The position numbers and the translations under genes were made by a program. From assembly GCA_937927515.1 (NCBI GenBank), contig CALBDO010000008.1, positions 1 to 64,000 of the forward strand: DNA of 64,000 nt. The letters are read 5' to 3'. The notes beneath the pieces are model-generated. The model did not search any database. It saw only the letters and a program-made list of their open reading frames with translations, and was not told the origin of the DNA. Below, piece by piece: positions 37,121 through 47,054 of this stretch. The DNA is from Candidatus Kapaibacterium sp. Lineage in GTDB: Bacteria > Bacteroidota > Ignavibacteria > Kapaibacteriales > UBA2268. Every line of letters starts with the position of its first letter. The first letter of the stretch is position 1.

Positions 37121-38374
37121 ATGAACAGACGAAGCGTTCTGGTGATTTCCTATTATTTTCCACCGATGGGTTTAAGTGGCGTACAAAGAATTTTAAAATT
37201 TGTGAAATACTTGCCAGAGTTTGGTTGGAATCCAATAGTTTTAACAACCGCACCCCGGTCTTATTATGCTTTTGATAAAACTTTGGTAACAGAGATAGAC
37301 TTGAACCAGGTAAAAGTTTACAGAACTGGAAGCAAACCGAAAGAAAAAACTAAGAGATTTCCTTCGAGCATTTTATTCCAAAACACAATGCGTTACTTGA
37401 TGAGTTTCTTTCTTCAACCAGATACAAAAATTTTCTGGAAGCGAAAAGCTATCGAACTCGGGGAACGAATTATCAAAGAAAATAATATAGATGTGATTTT
37501 GGCAACAGCTCCACCATTTACCGATTTTTTAATTTCAATGGAACTCTCCCAAAAATTCAACTTACCTTTTGTTGTAGATTATCGAGATGTTTGGGTGGAC
37601 AACCCATTCCACTTTTACCCAACATATTTTCATAAACTTTACGCGCGAAAGCTTGAAGAGAAAGTACTCAAGAATGCCAGTAGAATTATTGTCACATTCC
37701 GAGGCACAAAAGATATATTACTTACAAAATATCCATTTCTAAAAAGCGACGAAGTGGTTATAATTCCGCATGGATATGATGCTAATGATTTCAAAGAATC
37801 TGAAAATATCAAGCCCGACCCAACTAAATTTGTTGTCACCCACTCTGGACTCTTCCAAGACAATCGCAACCCAAAATTTTTTTTAAAAGCATTTGCGAAA
37901 TTTCTGGAGACAAGAAAAGATGGAGTCAAAAAAGAGGCTTGGTTCGTCGGCATAATGAGGAGAACACATATTCGGCAAATCAAAAAAATGAAACTTGAAG
38001 AAAATGTAAAGCTATTTGGTTACCAACCACACACAGAAGTAATCAGATTGCTTAAAAGCTCCAATTTGCTTTGGCTGATGTACGAAGACAATGTCCGTTC
38101 TCCGGGAAAGCTTTACGAATATTTTGGCGCCAAGAAGCCAATTCTTATCTGTGCCCCCGAGGGCTACATGAAAAGTTTGGCTCTCGAATCTGAAGTCGCT
38201 ATTGGTGTAGAACCCAGAGACGTCGATGGGATTTTCCGAGCATTGAATACTTTTTACGACTTATGGCTAAACGACTCGCTTCCCGCACCCAGTGATGATT
38301 TTCTATCCCGTTTCGAAAGGAAATTTCTTACCGAAACGCTAAGCTATCAACTTGCTCTTGCCTGCAGAATTTAG
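37121..38374 (+). CDS. Glycosyltransferase, GT4-type
   Basis: A 417-residue two-domain (GT-B) protein. The N-terminal domain starts with SYYFPPMGLSGVQR, a glycine loop typical of the family. The C-terminal domain has VTHSGLFQDNRNP, KLFGYQPHTEVIRLLKSSN and the nucleotide-sugar region SPGKLYEYFGAKKPIL with the acidic pattern usually written E-x7-E. It probably builds surface polysaccharide or a glycolipid; donor and acceptor cannot be told. No other polysaccharide gene is adjacent. Confidence 0.88.
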   Translation: MNRRSVLVISYYFPPMGLSGVQRILKFVKYLPEFGWNPIVLTTAPRSYYAFDKTLVTEIDLNQVKVYRTGSKPKEKTKRFPSSILFQNTMRYLMSFFLQPDTKIFWKRKAIELGERIIKENNIDVILATAPPFTDFLISMELSQKFNLPFVVDYRDVWVDNPFHFYPTYFHKLYARKLEEKVLKNASRIIVTFRGTKDILLTKYPFLKSDEVVIIPHGYDANDFKESENIKPDPTKFVVTHSGLFQDNRNPKFFLKAFAKFLETRKDGVKKEAWFVGIMRRTHIRQIKKMKLEENVKLFGYQPHTEVIRLLKSSNLLWLMYEDNVRSPGKLYEYFGAKKPILICAPEGYMKSLALESEVAIGVEPRDVDGIFRALNTFYDLWLNDSLPAPSDDFLSRFERKFLTETLSYQLALACRI

Positions 38375-38440
38375 TAATAATAAAATTGATATATTTTCGT
38401 TTATAATGTATAATCTTTTGTTCAACTTATGGGTTGTTCT

Positions 38441-39364
38441 ATGAAACTAAAATCAGTATATGTGATTGCAAGTGTAATCCTTGCTATCTTATTAATAACC
38501 TCGTGCGAAGAAACCACCGATACTAATGAACCAAATCCCGCTGTTGCTGGTCCCGATAGCATGAAAGCTACTTCCCTCAACGAAACCACCGTGCGTCTGC
38601 GATGGAAACTTTCCCCAGATGAAAGCAAAACATATTTCAAGGATTATGTTCTCTACATCTCGCCTGGTGCCTTTGCTCCCCGAATTATCCCCAAAGGAAC
38701 AAACACAATCGATATCTCTGGACTTAGCGATGGCACTATTTACACATTTGAATTGCGTGCGCGAAACGTCGATAGCAAGGAAAGCGTTGGAAGTGCCAAA
38801 ATTCAATGGTCTCCCGCTTTTCGTTTTACAAAGAATATTAACGATGAAAATATACGAGTATACGAAACTGCTTCTCAATTCGGAAGTGGCTTACAAATTT
38901 ACGACCCCAACAGTGGTAAACCCCGAACATTAAAAGTTGCAAGTGGTGAATTCTGGAATCTTGGTCTTTACACTAAATCTGGAGAATTGAGCTTATACAC
39001 AGCAAATTACATTGCAGAAAATAATCTTTATAATTTTCCAAAAGCTCCCACCTATGTCACTGAAATTAGTGAAGACATTTTCCTTACAAACACATTGGAC
39101 AATGTCTTCGACAGCCAAGCTCTTAACGCCCGCAAATTCTCGAAAAATTATTTCATCGACCTTTTGGATACTGATTACAAGAACGGCGTAGTCATCATCG
39201 TACGAACCATAGCACCCGGTAACAAAGACACGAACTACGCCAAGGTCTTAATCAAACCCGGACCAAACGGTTTATTGCAAGGTAATCCCGACAATAGGTA
39301 CATTGAATGTGAAATTTCATATCAGAAAAAAGTTAATGTTCCATACGCCAAACCAATTAATTAA
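38441..39364 (+). CDS. Fibronectin type III domain lipoprotein
   Basis: 307 residues with a lipoprotein signal ending LLITSC. Residues 30-125 look like a fibronectin type III domain (PDSMKATSLNETTVRLRWKL; TIDISGLSDGTIYTFELRAR, in two parts). The rest is a beta-rich region I do not recognise. An ATG four codons upstream (38429) is an alternative start. It is followed after 18 nt by a second exported protein gene. Confidence 0.7.
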   Translation: MKLKSVYVIASVILAILLITSCEETTDTNEPNPAVAGPDSMKATSLNETTVRLRWKLSPDESKTYFKDYVLYISPGAFAPRIIPKGTNTIDISGLSDGTIYTFELRARNVDSKESVGSAKIQWSPAFRFTKNINDENIRVYETASQFGSGLQIYDPNSGKPRTLKVASGEFWNLGLYTKSGELSLYTANYIAENNLYNFPKAPTYVTEISEDIFLTNTLDNVFDSQALNARKFSKNYFIDLLDTDYKNGVVIIVRTIAPGNKDTNYAKVLIKPGPNGLLQGNPDNRYIECEISYQKKVNVPYAKPIN

Positions 39365-39382
39365 CACATTCTGGAGGTAGCA

Positions 39383-39856
39383 ATGAAAAGGTACTTGTTG
39401 CTTTTGGTTTCGACTTTAGTTGTTCTTGGATTAACCTTTGCTATTGCGCAAGAGGAAGCTGGAAAGAAAAAGATGGCTCCAAAGGAAAAGACCACAAAAG
39501 TAGAGGAAACAACTACAACAAAGGCTGATGTCAAACAATCTACAGAGACTAAACCAAAATCTGGAAAGCCATTGAAAGGCAAGGTTATTAGCTTGGCAAA
39601 ATTTATCCTTGATGGGAAAGGAACAGTTTCGAAAGAAGAAGCAATCAAAGAAGCCGATGATGGTAAGCCTATTGTTTTTCTTGTCGGCGACGGTAAAAAA
39701 GCTAAAATCTACTTCGTCTTCAACGAGGATGGTTCCTTCGCTAGCAAAAAGCTTGCAAAGTTTGCAGACAACAAATTTGTTGGTATAGTTGGAAAAACCA
39801 AAGTTGTTAATGGCTTGAATATAATTATTGCCGAGATGATTGAGTCGATGGACTAA
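39383..39856 (+). CDS. Small exported protein of unknown function
   Basis: 157 residues. The signal peptide (residues 1-22) ends in FAIAQ, and a Lys/Thr/Glu-rich linker (23-67) follows. The C-terminal domain of about 85 residues has KGKVISLAKFILDGKGTVSK, KPIVFLVGDGKKAKIYFVF and NGLNIIIAEMIESMD. No family recognised. An RBS (GGAGG) lies just before the start. A strong terminator follows 40 nt after the stop. Confidence 0.7.
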   Translation: MKRYLLLLVSTLVVLGLTFAIAQEEAGKKKMAPKEKTTKVEETTTTKADVKQSTETKPKSGKPLKGKVISLAKFILDGKGTVSKEEAIKEADDGKPIVFLVGDGKKAKIYFVFNEDGSFASKKLAKFADNKFVGIVGKTKVVNGLNIIIAEMIESMD

Positions 39857-39895
39857 TTAATGTGTAAGTTTTTTTATATTTTACACTACAATTTG

Positions 39896-39937
39896 CTTGA
39901 ACAAAGGGTTAATACCCTTTGTTCAAGTTTATTTTAT
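39896..39937 (+). terminator. Rho-independent terminator
   Basis: A perfect 14 bp inverted repeat (CTTGAACAAAGGGT / ACCCTTTGTTCAAG) with a 4 nt loop, followed by a T-rich tract. It closes the 38441-39856 operon. Confidence 0.92.
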
Positions 39938-39958
39938 CACTTACTGAACTCTTAAACT

Positions 39959-40378
39959 ATGAGCAACATTCTTTCACCAGAGGATATCTCTCGATTTTTA
40001 GAAGTAGAACCCGAGACCATTGGAAATTGTTGGACATGGAAATTGTTCGACCATAGTACAGAAAGCTTCCTTTTCCTTTCTATTTATTACGAGATTGAGC
40101 ACAGAGACAAGACAGGAAACCTCGTATCTGTACAAACTAAATTTGGATATTTTGAATTGCATAATTTCAATAGAATAGTTTTGTTTGAACCAAATGAAAT
40201 ATCATTTGTTCAATTCAACGATGAGAAAATAAATTGCCTTATTGTAGGAAAAAATTGCACCTGCTCTTTATATTCAAATATCGACAGGGAACTGGTTCGG
40301 TCCAATATGACGGAGATAGACCCTGCCTTTCTACTGTCATCACTTCAATTGGCACTCCTCGAAGAAGTAATTTCCTGA
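39959..40378 (+). CDS. Hypothetical protein
   Basis: 139 residues, no signal peptide or membrane segment. It has a beta-rich middle (SFLFLSIYYEIEHRD; KFGYFELHNFNRIVLFEPNEI in parts) and a C-terminal helix. I do not recognise a family. The gene lies just after the terminator and 47 nt before ybeY, so it may start the ybeY-smg operon. Confidence 0.6.
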   Translation: MSNILSPEDISRFLEVEPETIGNCWTWKLFDHSTESFLFLSIYYEIEHRDKTGNLVSVQTKFGYFELHNFNRIVLFEPNEISFVQFNDEKINCLIVGKNCTCSLYSNIDRELVRSNMTEIDPAFLLSSLQLALLEEVIS

Positions 40379-40425
40379 GTTTGGTACATTCTTTGTATTA
40401 ATTTCATTTTAAGAATCATCCAGAA

Positions 40426-40836
40426 ATGCGAAAGATTACAGTTTTTAACAACACCAACAAAAAGCGATTACCTAAAAAGAAAATTTCAATCAGAATCTGG
40501 AACGTACTTTCATATTTCAACTCCAATCAGGACATAAACATCATCTATGTCGAAGAAGCACAAATTGTTGAAATAAACAAACATTATTTAGGACATGATT
40601 ATGTTACAGATGTTATAAGTTTCGATTTGAGCGATGATAGAAATTCTATTGGAGAAGTTTATATATGCATCCAGCAAGCGGAACGACAAGCAAAAGAATA
40701 CAATGTGAGCCTCGAAAATGAACTATCTCGTTTGGCTATTCACGGAGTTTTGCATATATTAGGTTTCGATGATAAAACAGAAGAGGAAAAGCAGAAAATG
40801 CATAAATTAGAAGATATGTTTCTAAATGAAATTTAA
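40426..40836 (+). CDS. ybeY: Endoribonuclease YbeY (rRNA maturation)
   Basis: A 136-residue UPF0054 metalloprotein that acts in 16S rRNA 3'-end maturation and ribosome quality control. It has YLGHDYVTDVISFD and the metal motif HGVLHILGFDD. In the usual HGxLHxxGxDH motif the last His is the third zinc ligand; here that place holds Asp. The change is common in Bacteroidota-type YbeY and leaves a two-His site plus Asp. The smg gene follows after 5 nt. Confidence 0.94.
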   Translation: MRKITVFNNTNKKRLPKKKISIRIWNVLSYFNSNQDINIIYVEEAQIVEINKHYLGHDYVTDVISFDLSDDRNSIGEVYICIQQAERQAKEYNVSLENELSRLAIHGVLHILGFDDKTEEEKQKMHKLEDMFLNEI

Positions 40837-40841
40837 AATAC

Positions 40842-41288
40842 ATGGAGCGATTGGTAGAAATATTGATATACTTTGCAACAGAATTGATGAAGAAAAAAGA
40901 AATTGACGAACTGGATGTTAAACATCTTTTAAGCAAAGGATATTCAAAATCCGAAATATCAGTTGCTTTGAGTTGGATATTTGAGCGACTTGCAAGGGAA
41001 AAATCCGAAGTGTTTCAAAACCTACCATCCGAGAAAAAGTCTTTTCGCTACCTGCACGAAGCCGAGCGGGACCTATTCACACCCGACGGTTGGCAAGAGC
41101 TTACTCAATTGTACCTCCTAGGGTTACTACCTTTGGATTTAATGGAATTATTTATCGATAGAGCGATGATGATGGGATTGAGAAACATTGACTCAACACT
41201 TGTAAAAAAGTTTATCGCAAACTTGCTGTTCGACTCATCGAGCTACGATGGCTTCTATGGCACTATCCGTGATGATTTAATAAACTAA
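40842..41288 (+). CDS. smg: DUF494 (Smg) family protein
   Basis: A 148-residue helical protein of the Smg/DUF494 family, whose function is poorly known. Matching parts are the Leu/Ile-rich start, FRYLHEAERDLFTPDGWQEL and LLPLDLMELFIDRAMMMG. It lies 5 nt downstream of ybeY, suggesting one transcript. Confidence 0.8.
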   Translation: MERLVEILIYFATELMKKKEIDELDVKHLLSKGYSKSEISVALSWIFERLAREKSEVFQNLPSEKKSFRYLHEAERDLFTPDGWQELTQLYLLGLLPLDLMELFIDRAMMMGLRNIDSTLVKKFIANLLFDSSSYDGFYGTIRDDLIN

Positions 41289-41431
41289 CTTTCAATCTTT
41301 GTCTCAAAAATATTTGTTTTTGCGGTTGTCAAAGCTGATTTCCAAACAAGCCCAAACGTGAAAATTCCACATTTTTCAAATATCACAGCATTAATCACAA
41401 CAATCCAAACAAGAATAAACCATTGAACCAT
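41285..41431 (-). CDS. Possible 48-residue membrane peptide
   Basis: An open frame from ATG at 41431 to TAG at 41285-41287 in an otherwise empty 200 bp gap. It encodes a hydrophobic N-terminus (MVQWFILVWIVVINAVIF) followed by a polar tail. There is no clear ribosome binding site, and the stop overlaps the smg stop by 3 nt. It could be chance; I list it as a weak candidate. Confidence 0.25.
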   Translation of the reverse strand: MVQWFILVWIVVINAVIFEKCGIFTFGLVWKSALTTAKTNIFETKIES

Positions 41432-41489
41432 TTAATATCCAATCAAAATTTTTCGTAGATTAGTTGTTGGGATAATTGGCAAAACCACT

Positions 41490-43940
41490 ATGCTTGCATT
41501 TATTATATTATTTTTTGTCGTTTGTTATGCTACCAATGCGCAGAATTTTGCAATTATTGGCAAAGTCCTCGATGCAAGCACTTCTAAACCAATTGCAGGT
41601 GCAAATGTACAAATTTCAAATTCAAACAGAGGAACTTACACAACTGGAAGCGGTTTTTTTAAATTGCCAAATGTTTCAGTTGGTAGTCGGATAATAATTC
41701 AATCACTTGGATACGAGCAAAAGGCATTTGAAGTTACTCATTGGATTTCTGATACTGTCTTGATATTTTTAAACCCGTCGCCTGTGCAAATGGGTGAGGT
41801 CGAGAAAGTTGGAGAAATCGAGGTCGACGAAATAATCCGCAGAGCAATCAATAAGAAAAAGGAGAACCTTTTTAAATTTAAAACTTTACAAGCAAACCTT
41901 TATAGTAAACTCAGTGTCGAATTCCAAAGCCTCGGTTTTGAAATCTCCGGAGAGGAACAAAATCAGGGCGGGACTGTTATCAGAGCAAGGGCTAAAAAAA
42001 CAAGCAAGAAGGACACCATTGCGCAAGAGTTTATCAAAAATTTCATCTTAGAGACATATTCAAATCTCTATGTAGATTACGAGAACAAAGTAAAATATTC
42101 AGAAATTACTCACAGACGCCAAACTGCTAATATCCCAAGCGCATTGAACACTATTGTCTTAAACGAGTTCTTGAATTTCTATGACGAAACAATTAAAATA
42201 TCCAACACCGAATTTGTTACACCACTATCCGAGAAAGCACTAAGTTTCTATCGATTCGAGCTTTTGGGGAAAGAACTCTATGGCGACTTGTTTGTGTACA
42301 ATATAAAAGTCATTCCTAATACCAATTTATACCCGACTTTTACTGGTGCAATCAAAATATTAGAACAATCCTATAATTTGCTTGAAGTAGATTTGCAACC
42401 TAGCGAGAAATATGCTGTCAACTTCGTGGAAAATCTTCGCTTTGTCGAAAAATTTTCAAATCTCGAAGACAAATATTGGCAACCAACATATTTAGAAACA
42501 TCAGGAAGATTGAACGCTACTATTGTGGCTGGTTTAATTGAAGTGAAAACAAGCTTCCGCGGTGTAAGTATAGTCTCGGAGGCGATAATCAATCAACCAC
42601 TGCCAGACAGTATCATCGTCAAAGCCAAACAAAAGACTATTTCTGTTGCACCAATGGCAGACTCTTCAAAAGTCGAGTTTTGGGCAAGTAATTCCTTGGT
42701 CGAGCGCTCGGAGAAGGAAGAGGAAATTTACAGAAGAATCGACTCTGCTGCTAAAAAAATTAAATTCGACTCGCTCTACCAGTCTCTTATTCAACCAGAA
42801 AGTAAATTCAATTGGAATATCTCTCCCTCGAAAGAAATTGGGTATAATCGTGTGCTTGGGTATACCCTGGCGGCAACTGCCGAACTCGAGCTCTTCCCAT
42901 TTAAGCTTTCACTTACCCCAATTTATTCATTTAACCGAAAACAATTTTTCTACGATGTTACTTTGACCAACTTTGCAACTTACCTTGCAAAGTTAATATC
43001 TAAGAAGGACTTTTCCCTTTCATTCTCTTTATTTTCAAAACCATCATCAATTTCATTGGATAAAAATATGCCCATGCAAATGAGCAACATTTTTTCCTAT
43101 TTTTTTCACTGGGACTATTACGACTATTATCATAAAAAAGGTATCTCGTTTAATTGCTCCTGGGAAAACAAATCAAATCGACCAATTACTGAAATTTCAT
43201 TGACTTACGAAGTGGCTAAGCACTTTTCCTTGAGCAAAATTACAGATAAAAGTTTGTTCAGCAGTAAATCGTGGAGAAATAATCCAGAAATCTTGGAGAA
43301 CCTTTTCAATGTATTGGATTTTCAGATGAAAATTAGCTCCAGTACAGATGTCTTGGGTTTCAAAATTAGCGAGACTGATTTTAATTACACATTTTCCACA
43401 AATCTCCTAATGGGAGCACCGAGCAGAGGAATACCATTCGGAGTACTTTCGGCAAAACTTGAACTAGATATTCCCACATTTTATACTGGATTCAATCCAA
43501 TGCTACTGAAAGTCCAAATCGAGGGGGGTGTTGCAACGACAGAAACTCCACCTCAGTATTCTTTTCGTATGCCTAATGCATGGGGCTTCGATAATTTTTT
43601 GACTGCTCCAACTGGAAAATTTGGTGGAAAAAAATATTACGCACTACATTTGGAACACAACTTCTCGGACTTCTTATACAGAGCTGTCGGACTACCTAAA
43701 ATTCGAGGGCGTGGTTTGGAACTATCCGCATTATTCTCCTGCGGAATGTTTTTTGATTATGGCAACTACAGTATTTACCAAGCAACCGAAAAATTATTCT
43801 ACGAATTTGGTTTTGCTCTCAATAGGATTCCAACATTTTTAAGCGATTTAGTTTATTGGAGGGTGAGTTTCAAATTCAATCCCGAAAAGAAAAACACAAA
43901 GGGTTTTGGATTATCTTTGAACCTTCACCTACCATTTTAA
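41490..43940 (+). CDS. DUF5686 / carboxypeptidase-regulatory-like outer-membrane protein
   Basis: 816 residues with a signal peptide (ending YATNAQ). Residues 20-105 form a carboxypeptidase-regulatory-like plug domain (GKVLDASTSKPIAGANVQIS). The long remainder matches the DUF5686 family of Bacteroidota, with VDEIIRRAINKKKEN near 115 and a C-terminal beta-barrel-like half of alternating hydrophobic strands. It is probably an outer-membrane protein of unknown transport or assembly role. It converges with prfB, 7 nt apart. Confidence 0.82.
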   Translation: MLAFIILFFVVCYATNAQNFAIIGKVLDASTSKPIAGANVQISNSNRGTYTTGSGFFKLPNVSVGSRIIIQSLGYEQKAFEVTHWISDTVLIFLNPSPVQMGEVEKVGEIEVDEIIRRAINKKKENLFKFKTLQANLYSKLSVEFQSLGFEISGEEQNQGGTVIRARAKKTSKKDTIAQEFIKNFILETYSNLYVDYENKVKYSEITHRRQTANIPSALNTIVLNEFLNFYDETIKISNTEFVTPLSEKALSFYRFELLGKELYGDLFVYNIKVIPNTNLYPTFTGAIKILEQSYNLLEVDLQPSEKYAVNFVENLRFVEKFSNLEDKYWQPTYLETSGRLNATIVAGLIEVKTSFRGVSIVSEAIINQPLPDSIIVKAKQKTISVAPMADSSKVEFWASNSLVERSEKEEEIYRRIDSAAKKIKFDSLYQSLIQPESKFNWNISPSKEIGYNRVLGYTLAATAELELFPFKLSLTPIYSFNRKQFFYDVTLTNFATYLAKLISKKDFSLSFSLFSKPSSISLDKNMPMQMSNIFSYFFHWDYYDYYHKKGISFNCSWENKSNRPITEISLTYEVAKHFSLSKITDKSLFSSKSWRNNPEILENLFNVLDFQMKISSSTDVLGFKISETDFNYTFSTNLLMGAPSRGIPFGVLSAKLELDIPTFYTGFNPMLLKVQIEGGVATTETPPQYSFRMPNAWGFDNFLTAPTGKFGGKKYYALHLEHNFSDFLYRAVGLPKIRGRGLELSALFSCGMFFDYGNYSIYQATEKLFYEFGFALNRIPTFLSDLVYWRVSFKFNPEKKNTKGFGLSLNLHLPF

Positions 43941-43947
43941 AGCAAGG

Positions 43948-45055
43948 CTATTCATTGTTTTGATTCCAAAGCAGGAATGCTTTAATGAAATCGTCGATAT
44001 CACCATCCATAACAGCTTGAATATCACCTTTTTTTGTTTCGGTGCGGTGGTCGTTCACGAGTGTATACGGCTGAAATATGTAGGACCGAATTTGACTGCC
44101 CCACTCGATTTTCTTCTTCTTGCTTTCTATTTCTTGGCGGGCTTTTTCTTCCTCTTCAAGTTTCAACATATATAGTCGAGCTTTGAGCATTTTCATCGCA
44201 CGTTCTCGATTTTGAAACTGTGAACGCTCTTGCTGACAAGAAACCACAATGCCCGTTGGTTTGTGTCGTAATCGAACTGCAGTTTCGACTTTATTTACAT
44301 TCTGGCCCCCCTTTCCCCCAGAGCGAAAGGTTTCCATTTCGATATCATCCGGATTAATTTCTATCTGTATGTCCTCGTCTACAACGGGGTAAACGAAAAC
44401 AGAAGCAAAAGAAGTATGCCTTCGGGCATTTGCATCAAAAGGAGATATACGCACTAAACGATGCACACCATTTTCAGACTTTAAATATCCATAGGCATAT
44501 TTCCCCTTAATTTCAATAGTTGCGGACTTTATACCAGCACCGTCACCATCGAGCCTATCGACGAGCGAGACCTCGTAGTTATGGCGTTCTGCCCAACGAA
44601 TATACATCCGAAGAAGCATCTCTGCCCAGTCTTGGGCTTCGGTGCCCCCAGCTCCAGGATGAATTGTCAACAAAGCATCTCGATGGTCATCTTTTCCAGA
44701 TAATAACTTACGAAGTTCAAGCTCGGTTAATTTTTTTTCGAGCGTATCCAATTCAGAATCAATTTCGGCAAGCAACGTTTCATCCTCATTTTCTTCAATT
44801 AAAGACAAAATCTCTTCGATGCTCGAGATTTCATTTTTCAGGTCAATTAGTTCGCTAACCTGATTTTTTAGCTCGGACAAGTTCTGCATAATTTTCTGGG
44901 CTTCTGCGGGATTATCCCAGAAGTTTGGTTCTAGTGTCTTTTTATCGAGTTCTGAGATTTGCTTTTCTTTCGATGGAATGTCAAAGAAACCTCCAAAGCT
45001 CGAAGAAGCGCTTTTGGAAATCTTCTAATCTATTTTTGTATGGCTCGATTATCAT
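43948..45055 (-). CDS. prfB: Peptide chain release factor 2, with programmed +1 frameshift
   Basis: RF2 reads UGA and UAA stops. The 3' frame (43948-44982) encodes the body with the stop-reading SPF motif in [12 protein letters not shown] and the peptidyl-hydrolase motif GGQ in [13 protein letters not shown]. The 5' frame starts at ATG 45055 ([13 protein letters not shown]) and reaches TGA at codon 25 (44983-44981). A +1 shift at CTT-TGA-C joins the two into a protein of about 368 residues, the normal RF2 length. An internal Shine-Dalgarno (GGAGG) lies 3 nt before CTT, as in E. coli. The short 313-residue frame alone would lack part of domain 1. The gene follows atpC by 7 nt. Confidence 0.95.
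44980..44994 (-). promoter_or_regulatory. prfB programmed +1 frameshift site
   Basis: On the minus strand: GGAGG, three bases (TTT), then CTT TGA C. The Shine-Dalgarno-like element, the slippery CTT and the in-frame UGA followed by C match the RF2 autoregulatory site. Low RF2 favours frameshifting and more RF2. Confidence 0.95.
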
Positions 45056-45062
45056 TGTAAAA

Positions 45063-45467
45063 CTAATCTTTTTCCAAAGCTAAAAGTTGTGCTTTAACTT
45101 CATTTATTAATGAAGAAATCTCTTGTTTTTCTTTTTCACTCGTGGCAGACTTGAGTTTTAGATTCAACTCTGCAAACCTTGCATTCAATTTATCCTTGTC
45201 GAGCTCCTCTTTTGAATATGCTTTTTCTACACAAACAACAACTTTGTTTTCTTGAGAACTTACAAAACCCCGAGTAATTGCAAATATTTGTTTGGTGCTT
45301 TCGGTAGCAATAGAAACCACTCCAGGAACGAGAGAAGAGAAGATTGGAGCGTGGTTATAAAGTATTTGAAACGGTGCCAATTCTCCGGGTAGACTCACCG
45401 AAGTGGCAGTGCCTTTGAAAATTGGCTTTTGTGGTGTTACGATTTCTACTTCCAAAAGTTTTTCCAT
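45063..45467 (-). CDS. atpC: ATP synthase epsilon subunit
   Basis: A 134-residue F1 central-stalk subunit. The N-terminal beta sandwich has LEVEIVTPQKPIFKGTATSV, LPGELAPFQILYNHAP and ITRGFVSSQENKVVV. The C-terminal helical hairpin is present. It lies 18 nt downstream of atpD. The two genes stand apart from the other atp genes, as is typical of Chlorobi and Bacteroidetes. Confidence 0.95.
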   Translation of the reverse strand: MEKLLEVEIVTPQKPIFKGTATSVSLPGELAPFQILYNHAPIFSSLVPGVVSIATESTKQIFAITRGFVSSQENKVVVCVEKAYSKEELDKDKLNARFAELNLKLKSATSEKEKQEISSLINEVKAQLLALEKD

Positions 45468-45485
45468 AGCCGAACCAATTGAAGA

Positions 45486-46940
<1,455 letters not shown>

Positions 46941-47054
46941 TCAAATTTAGCAATAAATTTATAGTTTTACAAAAGTTATTCTATCGTCCACGATGCTTTT
47001 AGAACTTTGTGTACAAAATTGTTTTTATTTTACTTTTTTACAATAAGGAAATTT

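Noticed and set aside
43948-44889. RF2 read as a complete 313-residue gene starting at 44889
   Set aside because: The missing N-terminal part is encoded upstream across a standard frameshift site.
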